Assembly (NCBI GenBank): GCA_965242735.1
Contig: OZ251497.1
Span: 1,612,001 to 1,676,000 of the forward strand
Direction of reading: 5' to 3'
DNA from: G958295645 sp965242735
GTDB lineage: Bacteria > Gemmatimonadota > Gemmatimonadetes > Longimicrobiales > Gaopeijiaceae
Length of the DNA stretch: 64,000 nt
Positions within the stretch are counted from its first letter, which is position 1; the number at the start of each line of letters is the position of its first letter. Shown one piece after another: positions 53,377-62,338 of this stretch. Below the pieces are notes generated by a model. The model made no database searches. It was given only the letters and a program-made list of their open reading frames with translations, and was not told the DNA's origin. Made by a program: the position numbers and the translations under genes.

Positions 53377-54905
53377 GAACGGATCCCGTCCAGGGGGCTC
53401 TCGCGCATTCGCGCGTTCGGAATTCCGAGCGCGTCTCGGTACTTCCCCACCGTGCGGCGCGCGATCTTGATGCCTTCGCTCTTGAGCAACGTCATGATTG
53501 CATCGTCCGTCAAGGGACGCCGGGGATCTTCGTCCTCCACGAGCTTCGCGATGCGGGCCTCGACGGCGCGCACCGACACGGCCTCGCCGGAAATCGTGGT
53601 GAAGCCGCCGGAGAAGAAATATCGAAGCGGATGCACGCCCGCGGGCGACTGGATGTACTTGCCGTTGGCCGCCCGGGAGACCGTGGACTCGGCCACGCCG
53701 ATCGCGTCGGCGGCCTCGCGCATCGTGAGCGGAGCGAGATGGCGCACGCCGCGGTCGAAGAACCCGCGCTGATGCTCGACGATGAACTTCGTCAGATCGA
53801 CGATCGTTCTGCGCCGTTGCTCGACGGCTTGCAGGAACCAGCTGGCGGCCTCCATCCGCTTCGCGACGAACTGCTTGGTCTCGCCGGTCAGACGGCCTTG
53901 CTCCGCCGCCTCCACGTAGGAGCGCGCGAGGCGGAGCCGCGGGAGCCACGCGTCGTTGGCGAAGACCCGGTATTCGCCGCCGACGGCCTCCACGACCAAG
54001 TCCGGCACAACGTAGCGTTCCGTTTCGGCGTCGTGCTGCCGCCCCGGCTTGGGATCCAGCGCGCCGATCTGGCGGGCCGCCTCCTCGACCTCTTCGGGCG
54101 ACACGTCCAGGCGCGCGGCGATCGCGGTCCACTGCAGCGCCGCGAACGCGTCGAAGCACCGCTCGACGATCCGGCAGGCCAAGGCCGAGCCTTCGCCGAG
54201 GCGCCGCAGTTGCAGGGCCAGGCATTCGGACAGGTTGCGAGCGCCGACTCCGGCCGGGTCGAGCGACTGCACGACGGCCAGCGCTTCTTCGACCTCCTCG
54301 CATGCCTGCTCGGCCAAGGCGACCGCGAGCCGGTCCGCCTCCGTTGCGGCGTCGAGACCGCTCCGCGCCGTCTTCGCGCGCGCCGTCGCCGCTTCGCGCT
54401 CGGGCTCGAAGAGCATGTCCGCCCCGTCGGCCACGACGCTCGCCGGACATGCCAAGAAGCCGTCGTCGTCGATGTTGCCGACGATCTCCTGCGCGATCGC
54501 CATCTGCTTGTCGCCGAGGCGCAGGACGCCAAGCTGGTCCTCCATGTAGTCGTGAAGGCCGCGCGTGACGGCCACGGAGGGCCGTTCGCGTTCCCAGGGC
54601 TCGGCCGCGTCGGGCTCCGCCGGCAAACCGGAATCGTCGAAGTAGGCGTCTTCCCAGTCCAGCCCTTCGTCGTCCAGGTCGTCGTCTTCCTCGTCCTCTT
54701 CCTCCTCGTCCTCTTCGTCGTAGTCCTCGCCGGGATCCTCGACCTCGAGCAACGGATTGGCCGCGAGCTCTTCCTGCAGGCGCGCCTCCAGCTCGTCCAT
54801 GGGCATCGCCAGCATCGCCATCGCTTGGTACAGCCGCGGGCTGGCCGCCGGCTCGCCGCGAGGCGTCGGGAGCTGTCCCGCCCGGGATCTGTTGGCCGTG
54901 CTCAT
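53373..54905 (-). CDS. rpoN: RNA polymerase sigma-54 factor
   Basis: 510 residues. Region I is Gln/Leu-rich (LYQAMAMLAMPMDELEARLQ), followed by an unusually acidic region II (about residues 58-82, almost all Asp and Glu). The core-binding domain, a helix-turn-helix (MREAADAIGVAESTVSRA) and the C-terminal RpoN box ARRTVGKYRDALGI follow. Sigma-54 needs an AAA+ enhancer-binding protein; none lies in the window. Location next to lptB is widely conserved. It is 9 bases from lptB and overlaps the GT2 gene. Confidence 0.95.
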   Translation of the reverse strand: MSTANRSRAGQLPTPRGEPAASPRLYQAMAMLAMPMDELEARLQEELAANPLLEVEDPGEDYDEEDEEEEDEEDDDLDDEGLDWEDAYFDDSGLPAEPDAAEPWERERPSVAVTRGLHDYMEDQLGVLRLGDKQMAIAQEIVGNIDDDGFLACPASVVADGADMLFEPEREAATARAKTARSGLDAATEADRLAVALAEQACEEVEEALAVVQSLDPAGVGARNLSECLALQLRRLGEGSALACRIVERCFDAFAALQWTAIAARLDVSPEEVEEAARQIGALDPKPGRQHDAETERYVVPDLVVEAVGGEYRVFANDAWLPRLRLARSYVEAAEQGRLTGETKQFVAKRMEAASWFLQAVEQRRRTIVDLTKFIVEHQRGFFDRGVRHLAPLTMREAADAIGVAESTVSRAANGKYIQSPAGVHPLRYFFSGGFTTISGEAVSVRAVEARIAKLVEDEDPRRPLTDDAIMTLLKSEGIKIARRTVGKYRDALGIPNARMRESPLDGIRS

Positions 54906-54914
54906 GGCGCAGCG

Positions 54915-55763
54915 TCAGGGAGAGGGCGGCGGGAACCTCGTCCTCATGCGAGCGGTGAGGCTCGGTCCCAGGTAGAGCTCGGCCACCTCGTCGTTCCAGA
55001 CGAGTTCCGGCACGGTCCCGCTGCACCGGATGCGGCCTTCGTACATGATGAACGCCCGGTCCACGATGTCGAGCGTCTGTTCGACGTTGTGGTCGGAGAC
55101 GATGACGCCGAGGTCGCGCGTCTTGAGCCGCGAAACGATCTCCTGAATGTCGTTGACGGCAATGGGATCGATGCCGGCGAAGGGTTCGTCCAAGAGCATG
55201 AATTTGGGCCTCTGGACCAGCGCGCGCGTGATTTCCAGCCGGCGTCGCTCGCCCCCCGACAGCGTGTAGGCCTTGGCGCTTCGCAGGTGGCCGATCGACA
55301 GCTCGCCCAGCAGCCGCTCGAGCCGCTGGGCGCGTTCGCTGCGCGGAATGTCCAGCGTCTCCAGGATGGCCATGACGTTTTGCGCCACCGTCAGCTTGCG
55401 GAAGACGGAGGGCTCCTGCGACAGATAGCCCACGCCCAGCCGCGCCCGCTTGTACATGGGGACGTCGGTGAGGTCCCGATCGTCCAGGTAGACGCGCCCT
55501 CGGTTGGCCGGAATCAGCCCGACCAGCATGTAGAAGAGCGTGGTCTTGCCCGCGCCGTTGGGCCCCAGCAAGCCCACGATCTCCCGTTGGCGGACCGAGA
55601 TGTCCACTTCCGACACGACGGCCGTCTTGCGGTAGACCTTGGTCAAGCCTTCGCCGCGGAGCAACGAGGACGCGCCGGCCGCCGGCGATTCCGCGCGCGG
55701 CTCGGTGGACTCCGCTCCTGCCTGCGCCGGGGCGGCCGGGGCGTCCGCCAGGGCTACGTCCAC
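54915..55763 (-). CDS. lptB: LPS export ABC transporter ATP-binding protein
   Basis: ATPase of the LptB2FGC extractor, 282 residues. Walker A is GLLGPNGAGKTTLFYMLVG, the signature TLSGGERRRLEITRAL and Walker B FMLLDEPFAGIDP; VIVSDHNVEQTLDIVDRAF completes the motifs typical of LptB. The first 40 residues (Ala/Pro/Glu-rich) are an extension compared with the roughly 240-residue family. The GTG at 55763 overlaps the lptA stop region; a later start without the extension is possible. Confidence 0.95.
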   Translation of the reverse strand: MDVALADAPAAPAQAGAESTEPRAESPAAGASSLLRGEGLTKVYRKTAVVSEVDISVRQREIVGLLGPNGAGKTTLFYMLVGLIPANRGRVYLDDRDLTDVPMYKRARLGVGYLSQEPSVFRKLTVAQNVMAILETLDIPRSERAQRLERLLGELSIGHLRSAKAYTLSGGERRRLEITRALVQRPKFMLLDEPFAGIDPIAVNDIQEIVSRLKTRDLGVIVSDHNVEQTLDIVDRAFIMYEGRIRCSGTVPELVWNDEVAELYLGPSLTARMRTRFPPPSP

Positions 55764-57463
55764 GGGAGCCGGCCGGCGGCTTCGCCTTGGCGGGTCGTGT
55801 CCGGCGACGGCGGAATCGAGTCCGGCGACGGCGTGGTGTCCGGCGGCAGCGAGGTCGTGTCCGGCGGCGACGGGATCGTGTTCGACGGGATCGTGTCCTC
55901 CACAGGGGGCGCCGGCTCCCAGTGATGTCCCACCGTCTGGCCCTCGACGTCCATTTCGACCACTTCGCCCCCTTCGAGCAACACCGTGATGCGGTCGCCC
56001 GCAACATAGTGCAACGCAGGCGCGGGCGCGGCTTCGGCGTCCTCGTCGGCTTCGAGCGTGTCGGCCGGCGCCAAGCGGTAGAAGCTGATCGCGCTGCCGG
56101 ACGCGGTCAGCGTTTCCAGGCGGGCGGCGGGCGGCTCGCCCGGCGCGGGCGCGGCCCCGGGGACGAAGTGCGCAATGATGGTGTCGCCCGTCATCCAGTC
56201 GCTGGCCGCGATCTCGGGGGCGTTCCATCCCTGCACCGCCCGGTTGGCATCGGTTTCCGCGCGAGCGGCGCCCACCGCGTTGACCACGTCCAGCGCCTGG
56301 CCGGGCGCCACGACCTCGATGGAGTCGGCCCACAGGCTGAAGGCGCTGGTGGAGACCGACGGCTGGACGTCGTCCTCTCCCGCCTGGTCCAGGGCGCCGG
56401 CTTGGCGCTCGAACAGGTCCTGCAGCCGCGCTTGGTCTCCCGGCGACAGGCCCGCCATGTCGGTCTCCGTCAGTTCCGCTTCGTCCTCGGCGGGCGGGCG
56501 GCGCAGCGCCACCAACCGGTGCGCGACTCCCTGGGCCAGGAACACGCGGATGGCCGGCGCCAGCATGAGCATGTTTCCGCCCGTCAGCTGCGCGCCGCCC
56601 CGCGCCAGCACGACGTCGCCGCCCTCGCGCGGCTGCGCGGTCAGCCACGGCGCCGTCAGCTCGAAGTCCTGTTCCTCCACGCGGGCGTTCCCCTCGACCG
56701 TCATCACGCCTCGCTGGAGGTCGTAGATCAAGGTGTCGCCCCGGATGGCCAGCGAGTCCCGGGTGACGAACACGTCGTTGCGGGCGGTGAAGATGCGCCG
56801 CCCTTCGAGAACGAAGTGGTCCGCGTCGATTTCGTAGGGGGCCTGGGCTTCCGCCTCGGCGTCCCCCGCTTCGGCCGAGCCCGAGTCCGTGGCGGGGGCG
56901 TTGGACGGCGCGGGGGCGTTGTTGGACGAGTCTGGCGTGGCGGTGTCGGAGGAGTCCGGCGCGGGGGCCGGCGCCGGGCGCGGCGGGCGCACGGTCGCGT
57001 GCGGCTGCCCTTCGTACACCTCGAGCCGGTCGAGAGCCCGGATCGAGGACGCCCGAAAGTAGTTGAGCGACGAACCGGTGATGATCGTGCCGCTCTCGTG
57101 GTCCTCCACCCTGACCGATCCCCAGGCGCGCAGCTGGCGGTCCTCGCCGAAGTAGAACGCGCTGTCGGCCCTCAGCTCGCTGGTCTGGTCCGCGAAGCGC
57201 ACGTCGCCGAAGAGGTGGATCTGGTTGCTGGCCTCGAAGACCACGGCGGAGTCGCCCTGGATGCGCACGCCGTCGTCGCATCGGTAGTCGATTCCGCCCG
57301 ATCCGTAGTGCCGGTAGCTGTCGGAACCGTCGGCGCGAACGCTGCGGGAATAGGCGCCCACGCCATGGAGGCGGCAGCTTCCGTCCTGCGCCGCGCCCAT
57401 GTCCGGCGCCAGCCCGGCGGCCAGCGCCAGGACGGCGGCCGGCGACGGGACTAGCCGCCGCAT
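55754..57463 (-). CDS. lptA: Long LptA/OstA-type LPS transport protein
   Basis: 569 residues, about three times the usual LptA, from ATG 57463 with a signal peptide (VLALAAGLAPDMGAAQDG). Beta-jellyroll OstA segments are repeated: GIDYRCDDGVRIQGDSAVVF, IHLFGDVRFADQTSELRADS, ARNDVFVTRDSLAIRGDTLI and VMTVEGNARVEEQDFELTAP. They are split by an Ala/Pro/Ser linker (about 160-210). A C-terminal tail rich in PPDTT/PSPDS repeats follows. It would bridge the periplasm between LptC and the outer-membrane LptD. It overlaps lptC by 13 bases. Confidence 0.88.
   Translation of the reverse strand: MRRLVPSPAAVLALAAGLAPDMGAAQDGSCRLHGVGAYSRSVRADGSDSYRHYGSGGIDYRCDDGVRIQGDSAVVFEASNQIHLFGDVRFADQTSELRADSAFYFGEDRQLRAWGSVRVEDHESGTIITGSSLNYFRASSIRALDRLEVYEGQPHATVRPPRPAPAPAPDSSDTATPDSSNNAPAPSNAPATDSGSAEAGDAEAEAQAPYEIDADHFVLEGRRIFTARNDVFVTRDSLAIRGDTLIYDLQRGVMTVEGNARVEEQDFELTAPWLTAQPREGGDVVLARGGAQLTGGNMLMLAPAIRVFLAQGVAHRLVALRRPPAEDEAELTETDMAGLSPGDQARLQDLFERQAGALDQAGEDDVQPSVSTSAFSLWADSIEVVAPGQALDVVNAVGAARAETDANRAVQGWNAPEIAASDWMTGDTIIAHFVPGAAPAPGEPPAARLETLTASGSAISFYRLAPADTLEADEDAEAAPAPALHYVAGDRITVLLEGGEVVEMDVEGQTVGHHWEPAPPVEDTIPSNTIPSPPDTTSLPPDTTPSPDSIPPSPDTTRQGEAAGRLPWT
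55797..55897 (-). repeat. Short tandem repeats coding the LptA C-terminal tail
   Basis: About five units of 18-21 bp begin TCCGGCGnC on the plus strand, followed by variants of GACGGGATCGTG. They encode the PPDTT, SPDS and SPDTT runs just before the lptA stop, at the lptB junction. Confidence 0.7.
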
Positions 57464-58041
57464 CCGCGCTCCTGCGTGCCCTGGATGGTCACGTCGTCGA
57501 AGCTCATGTCGGCCTCGAAGCCGTCTCCCTCGACTTGGCAGCCCTGCCGTCGCATCACCACGGGGGATCGGCTCCAAACACGGTCCTCGGCGGGGGCGAA
57601 GCGGAGTTCCGAACTCAAGATCTCGAGTCCCTCGGCGGGCACGACCAGCCGCGCGCTTCCCATGGCCTCGAGCTCGTCGGTGCGCGGGAACAGGCGTCCG
57701 GAATCGGCAACGATGGTGGCGCGGTCCCGGCCCTGGGGGTCGAAGATCGACAGCTGAAGGCCTCCAAGCAGGACGTGGGTGGAATCGCGCCACGCCAACA
57801 TGCTGTCGGCCTGGAGACGCGCCGTCCTCACGCCGTTCACCGACACGACGTGCGCGACGTCGAACGTGACCTCGTCGGCGGACGCCTCCGCAAGCTCGCC
57901 GGGCGCGGACTGTTCGTCGGACCCGGACGTGCATGCGGCCAATCCGGCGACGAGGAACGCCCCGAAGCCGAGCCAGGACGCCCGCGGGCCGCGCGGACGG
58001 CATGGCGCCGCCCGCTCCAGGAGCAATTCGGGCGGCGTCAC
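57451..58041 (-). CDS. lptC: LPS export system protein LptC, lipoprotein form
   Basis: 196 residues from GTG 58041. The signal peptide ends in a lipobox (GAFLVAGLAACTSGS) instead of the usual uncleaved anchor. The beta-jellyroll region carries VRTARLQADSMLAWRDSTHV, LSIFDPQGRDRATIVADSG and MSFDDVTIQG near the end. It passes LPS from LptB2FG to LptA. Upstream frame to 58104 belongs to a duplicated kdsD/lptC junction; the GTG used here is the second copy of the GTGA. Confidence 0.88.
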   Translation of the reverse strand: MTPPELLLERAAPCRPRGPRASWLGFGAFLVAGLAACTSGSDEQSAPGELAEASADEVTFDVAHVVSVNGVRTARLQADSMLAWRDSTHVLLGGLQLSIFDPQGRDRATIVADSGRLFPRTDELEAMGSARLVVPAEGLEILSSELRFAPAEDRVWSRSPVVMRRQGCQVEGDGFEADMSFDDVTIQGTQERGCGG

Positions 58042-58141
58042 GGGGGGCCGCCCGCAACAAGACCGATTCGGGCCGCACGAGGCGCCCGCCCGCTCAAAGA
58101 GCAAATTCGGGGCCGCGTCACGAGGCGGCCGCCCGCAACAG
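58004..58141 (-). repeat. Duplicated kdsD/lptC stop-start junction
   Basis: 58004-58061 and 58081-58141 are imperfect copies of about 58-61 bp. In gene direction both read TTGCGGGCGGCC, then a GTGACGC stop/start overlap, then CGAATT(T)GCTC and GAGCGGGCGG. The upstream copy carries the kdsD stop (58118-58120); the downstream copy carries the lptC start (58041). Confidence 0.85.
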
Positions 58142-59083
58142 GTCGTGCAGGTGCACCACGCCCTCGAGTCCGTTCTCGCCCACGACCGGCATCGCCATGA
58201 TGCCGTGCTCCTCCATGCGGCGAAGGGCCCCGGCCGCCCGTTCCTCGGGCGCGGCCACCTTCGGGGAGCGGGACATGAACTCCGAGACGGGCCGGTCCAG
58301 GAAGTCCGCTTCGTCCTCCATGAGCCGCGTGAGGTCGCCCGCCGTCACCACCCCGATCACGGTCCGGTCCTCGTCGACCACGGGGACCGTGCCGCGCATC
58401 CGGGCGAGCGGCACGACCACGTCCCTGGCGAGCGCGTCCGGCGCCGTCGCCGGATAGTCTCCCGCCTCCATCACGTCGCGGACGCGCAGCGCGAGCCGTC
58501 GGCCCAACGCGCCGCCCGGGTGGATGCCGGCGAAGTCGTCGGCGCCGAATCCCCGTCGCGCCAGCACGGCCACCGCCAACGCGTCCCCCATGGCCAGCGC
58601 CGCCGTGGTCGAGGTCGTCGGGGCCAGCCCCATCGGGCATGCCTCCTCCGGCACGCTGCAGTCCAGCGCGGCCTCCGCGCGCCGAGCGAGCGCCGATCGC
58701 GCGTCCCCGGCCAAGGCCACCACGGGCACCCCGCGCGTCTCGGCGAACTCCAGAAGCCCGTCGAGCTCCGCCGTCGCCCCGCTCTTGGACAGGAGCACCA
58801 TCACGTCGCCCGCGCCGACGATCCCCAGGTCCCCATGCAACGCGTCCACGGGATGCACGAACACCGCCGGCGTGCCGGTCGACGTCAACGTCGCGGCCAC
58901 CTTGCGCGCAATGAGCCCCGACTTGCCCACGCCCGACACCACGACGCGCCCGCCGGCCCCGGCCACCAAGTCCACGGCCCGCTCGAATTCCGTTCCGACG
59001 CGCTCGGCCAAGGCGGCCACGGCGGCGGCCTCCAGACGCAGGACGCGGACTCCTTCCGCCGCCGCGCCGGCGCTAGTCGCCAC
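58118..59083 (-). CDS. kdsD: Arabinose-5-phosphate isomerase
   Basis: First step to Kdo, converting ribulose-5-phosphate to arabinose-5-phosphate. It is 321 residues: a SIS sugar isomerase domain (VVVSGVGKSGLIARKVAATL, FVHPVDALHGDLGIV, VLLSKSGATAELDGLL, APTTSTTAALAMGDALAV) followed by two CBS domains (about 205-321). The GTG at 59083 overlaps kdsC by 11 bases. The gene sits with kdsC, kdsA and kdsB, so the Kdo role is firm. Confidence 0.95.
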   Translation of the reverse strand: MATSAGAAAEGVRVLRLEAAAVAALAERVGTEFERAVDLVAGAGGRVVVSGVGKSGLIARKVAATLTSTGTPAVFVHPVDALHGDLGIVGAGDVMVLLSKSGATAELDGLLEFAETRGVPVVALAGDARSALARRAEAALDCSVPEEACPMGLAPTTSTTAALAMGDALAVAVLARRGFGADDFAGIHPGGALGRRLALRVRDVMEAGDYPATAPDALARDVVVPLARMRGTVPVVDEDRTVIGVVTAGDLTRLMEDEADFLDRPVSEFMSRSPKVAAPEERAAGALRRMEEHGIMAMPVVGENGLEGVVHLHDLLRAAAS

Positions 59084-59624
59084 GCTCGCGACAGTACTCG
59101 TCGACCAGCCGGTCCCACTCGCCCCGCGCCCGCAGGATCGCCTCGGAGAATTCCCGAGCCGCGCCGGCTCCCCCCGGCCGCGAACTCTGCCACGCGGCCA
59201 CGCGGCGAACTTCCGGCACGCCGTTGGCCACCGTGGCCGGCAAGCCCACTCTTCGAAGCAGCGGAAGGTCCGCCAAGTCGTCGCCCAGGTGCGCCGTCTC
59301 GGACCAGTCCACGCCGAGACGATCCAGCAGCTTCTCGACGGCCGGCAGCTTGCACGCGTTCGCGTCTTGGATCACGTCGCGAATGCCGAGCTCTCGGGCA
59401 CGAACGGCGGTCGCCGCCGACACCCTCCCCGACACGACGGCGACGTGAATCCCCGCCTTTCGAAGCATGAGCACGGCGATGCCGTCCTCCACGTGAAACC
59501 GCTTCAGCTCGACAGGCGCATCTCCTTCCGTGGCACCGATGTAGATGCCTCCGTCGCTCAGCACGCCGTCCACATCCAGCATCACCAGCCGCAGTCGGCG
59601 GGCCACGTCGGCGGCCACGGGCAT
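59073..59624 (-). CDS. kdsC: Kdo-8-phosphate phosphatase
   Basis: HAD-family phosphatase releasing Kdo from its 8-phosphate. ATG 59624, placed after GGAGG with a 4-base gap, gives 183 residues, the normal KdsC size. Motif I is MLDVDGVLSDG, motif II VVSGR and motif IV LGDDLADLPLL. A GTG at 59708 in GTGA overlap with the kdsA stop would add 28 Ala/Gly-rich residues and is the alternative start. Confidence 0.93.
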   Translation of the reverse strand: MPVAADVARRLRLVMLDVDGVLSDGGIYIGATEGDAPVELKRFHVEDGIAVLMLRKAGIHVAVVSGRVSAATAVRARELGIRDVIQDANACKLPAVEKLLDRLGVDWSETAHLGDDLADLPLLRRVGLPATVANGVPEVRRVAAWQSSRPGGAGAAREFSEAILRARGEWDRLVDEYCRERGD

Positions 59625-59704
59625 GGCGCCTCCGGGCGCGACGGATCCAGGAGACCCGGCAGGGGCGGCCCCGGCCCACCCGCGCGCTCCCCGCTCGGCG
59701 CTTG

Positions 59705-60520
59705 TCACGCCGCGTCCGGCCCGGACGCCGGCGCCAGCGCGGCCCGGATCGCAACGACCGACTGCAAGAGCCCGGCCAGCGCGTCGAGGGGCAGCATGTT
59801 GGCGCCGTCGGAAGGCGCGCTCGCCGGATCGGGATGAACCTCGACGAACAGCCCGTCGCAACCCGCCGCCACGGCCGCCCTGACCAACGCGCCAATGTGC
59901 TCGGGCGTCCCTCCCGAAGAGCCGTCCTGTCCGAGGCCCGGCTTCTGGACCGAATGCGTGCCGTCGAACACGACCGGCGCCCCGGTCGCCTTCCTCGTCC
60001 GCCCGAACGACCGCATGTCCACCACCAAGTCGCCGTAGCCGAAGGCGGTCCCCCGCTCCGTCACGAGCACTTGCGCGGCGCCCGCCTCCCGCGCCTTCTC
60101 CACCGCGCCCGCCATTGCTTCGGGCGACATCCACTGCCCCTTCTTCACGTTGACGACCCTGCCCGTCGCGCCCGCGGCCCGCAGCAGGTCGGTCTGCCGG
60201 CACAGAAAGGCGGGGACCTGCAGGACGTCGGCGGCTTCGGCCACCTGCCCCGCCTGGCCGGGCTCGTGGATGTCCGTCACCACCGGCAGTCCGGTCGCCT
60301 CGCGCACCGCGCGCAACAAGGCCAGCCCCTCGGCCAGCCCCGGACCCCGGGCCGACGCCGAGCGCGACCGGTTCGCCTTGTCGAAGGACGCCTTGAACGC
60401 CACGGGCATGCCCGCCGCCGCGGCCGCGTCCCGCACGCCCTCGGCCACGCGCAAGTTGAGCGCCTCGTCCTCCAGCACGCAGGGGCCCGCGAACAAGACG
60501 AACCCGTCGACGAGAAACAC
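59705..60520 (-). CDS. kdsA: Kdo-8-phosphate synthase
   Basis: Condenses arabinose-5-phosphate with phosphoenolpyruvate. It is 271 residues from GTG 60520, with LFAGPCVLEDEALNLRVAEG, FKASFDKANRSR, VVTDIHEPGQAGQVAEAADV, LQVPAFLCRQTDLL, NVKKGQWMSP, LVTERGTAFGYGDLVVDMRS and FVEVHPDPASAPSDG. It lies 18 bases after pyrG. Confidence 0.96.
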   Translation of the reverse strand: MFLVDGFVLFAGPCVLEDEALNLRVAEGVRDAAAAAGMPVAFKASFDKANRSRSASARGPGLAEGLALLRAVREATGLPVVTDIHEPGQAGQVAEAADVLQVPAFLCRQTDLLRAAGATGRVVNVKKGQWMSPEAMAGAVEKAREAGAAQVLVTERGTAFGYGDLVVDMRSFGRTRKATGAPVVFDGTHSVQKPGLGQDGSSGGTPEHIGALVRAAVAAGCDGLFVEVHPDPASAPSDGANMLPLDALAGLLQSVVAIRAALAPASGPDAA

Positions 60521-60538
60521 GAGGCGGCGCCCCGGCGC

Positions 60539-62332
60539 TCAGCCTTGGGCCAGCACGGGTTCCCGCGCCGCGTCGTCTCCGGCGCCCGGTTCCCTGCCCG
60601 CCTCGGAGTCCGGGCCGCGGCTCCCGGCGAACACGGGGGCCGTCCCGGCGCTTGCCCGTCTTGCGCACGCCGCCTCCACGAACGCGGCAAACAGCGGATG
60701 GGCGCGGTTGGGGCGGCTCTTGAGCTCGGGGTGGAACTGTCCGGCCACGAACCACGGGTGGTCCGGCAGTTCGATCATCTCGACGAGCTTGCCGTCCAGC
60801 GACGTCGCGCAGAAGCGCATTCCCTGCTCCGACAGCATGGCGCGGTAGTCGTTGTTGACCTCGTAGCGGTGGCGGTGGCGTTCTTCGACGACGTCCGCGC
60901 CGTAGATGCGGGCCGCCGCGGAGCCGGGGGCCAGCTTGGCGGGGTACGCGCCCAGGCGCATCGTGCCGCCCTTCGTGGTCACGTTGCGCTGCTCGTCCAT
61001 CAAGCAGATCACCGGATCGGGCGAAGACGGGTCGAATTCGAACGAGTCGGCCTCCCGCAGGCCGCACACGGCGCGCGCGAACTCGATCACCGCGCACTGC
61101 AGTCCCAAGCAGATGCCCAAGAACGGCAAGCCGTTTCGGCGAGCCCAGCCGACTGCCCGGATCATGCCCTCGACGCCCCGGTCGCCGAATCCGCCCGGGA
61201 CCAGCAAGCCGTCGCAGTCGGCCAAGGCCTCCGGATCGAAGCCGCCGTCGCCTTCGGCCGTGCCTTCCAGGCGCGCGATCACGTCGCGCTCCGCCAAGGC
61301 CCCCGGATCGAAGTCGCCCTCCAGCGCCTCGCTCGACATCCACCGGATCTCCACCCGGGCGTCGTTGGCGACGCCGCCGTGAATCAGCGCCTGCTCGACG
61401 GACTTGTAGGCGTCGACCAGCTTGGTGTACTTGCCCACGACGGCGATGCGCGCCGTGGGGCCGCCGGGAGACTTGACGCGCTCCACGATGCGCGTCCACG
61501 GCTTCAGGTCGGGCGCCGGGGCGTCGATGCCGAACCAGGAGAGCACGAAGTCGTCGAGCCGCTGGCGCCGAAACTCGAGCGGCACTTCGTAGATGGTCTC
61601 CACGTCGCGGGCTTCGATCACGCCCGCGGGCTCCACGTTGGTGAAGCCGGCGATCTTGGCCTTGGTGGCCTCGCCCAGCGCATGCTCCGTGCGGCACACC
61701 AGCACGGCGGGCTGGATGCCCGTCTGCATCAGCTCGCGGACCGAATGCTGCGTCGGCTTGGTCTTGAGCTCGCCCGCCGCCCCGATGTAGGGCACCAGCG
61801 TCAAGTGCACGTGCAAGGCGCCGTGCGGCCCCACCTCCTGGCGGAACTGCCGGATCGCCTCCAGGAACGGCAGGCTCTCGATGTCGCCCACCGTGCCCCC
61901 CACTTCCGAGATGACCACGTCGTGCCCGTCCGAGACGGCGCGCACGCAACGCTTGATTTCGTCCGTGACGTGAGGCACGACCTGCACGGTGCGGCCCAGG
62001 TAGTCGCCTCGTCGTTCGCGCTCGATGACGGTGCGGTAGACGCTGCCGGTCGTCGCGTTGTTGGCCTGCGACAGGCTGGCGTCCGTGAAGCGCTCGTAGT
62101 GGCCGAGGTCCAAGTCCGTCTCGGCGCCGTCGTCGGTGACGAAGACTTCGCCGTGCTGGAGCGGCGAGAGCGTGCCCGGGTCCACGTTGATGTAGGGATC
62201 GAGCTTCTGGAGCGTCACGTCGAGCCCGCGCTCCTTGAGAAGCAAGCCGAGCGACGCGGCCGCGATGCCCTTGCCCAGGGACGACACCACGCCGCCGGTG
62301 ACGAAGATGTACTTGGCGCCTTCCGAGGCCAT
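60539..62332 (-). CDS. pyrG: CTP synthase
   Basis: Makes CTP from UTP with glutamine as nitrogen donor. It is 597 residues: amidoligase domain (YIFVTGGVVSSLGKGIAAAS, LQKLDPYINVDPGTLSPLQH, NNATTGSVYRTVI) and class I glutamine amidotransferase domain (LGICLGLQCAVIEFA, catalytic Cys; GQFHPELKSRP with His/Glu). The last 40 residues are a Pro/Ala/Glu-rich tail beyond the usual end. Its place between kdsB and kdsA fits the CTP need of CMP-Kdo formation. Confidence 0.96.
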   Translation of the reverse strand: MASEGAKYIFVTGGVVSSLGKGIAAASLGLLLKERGLDVTLQKLDPYINVDPGTLSPLQHGEVFVTDDGAETDLDLGHYERFTDASLSQANNATTGSVYRTVIERERRGDYLGRTVQVVPHVTDEIKRCVRAVSDGHDVVISEVGGTVGDIESLPFLEAIRQFRQEVGPHGALHVHLTLVPYIGAAGELKTKPTQHSVRELMQTGIQPAVLVCRTEHALGEATKAKIAGFTNVEPAGVIEARDVETIYEVPLEFRRQRLDDFVLSWFGIDAPAPDLKPWTRIVERVKSPGGPTARIAVVGKYTKLVDAYKSVEQALIHGGVANDARVEIRWMSSEALEGDFDPGALAERDVIARLEGTAEGDGGFDPEALADCDGLLVPGGFGDRGVEGMIRAVGWARRNGLPFLGICLGLQCAVIEFARAVCGLREADSFEFDPSSPDPVICLMDEQRNVTTKGGTMRLGAYPAKLAPGSAAARIYGADVVEERHRHRYEVNNDYRAMLSEQGMRFCATSLDGKLVEMIELPDHPWFVAGQFHPELKSRPNRAHPLFAAFVEAACARRASAGTAPVFAGSRGPDSEAGREPGAGDDAAREPVLAQG

Positions 62333-62338
62333 CCCGGC

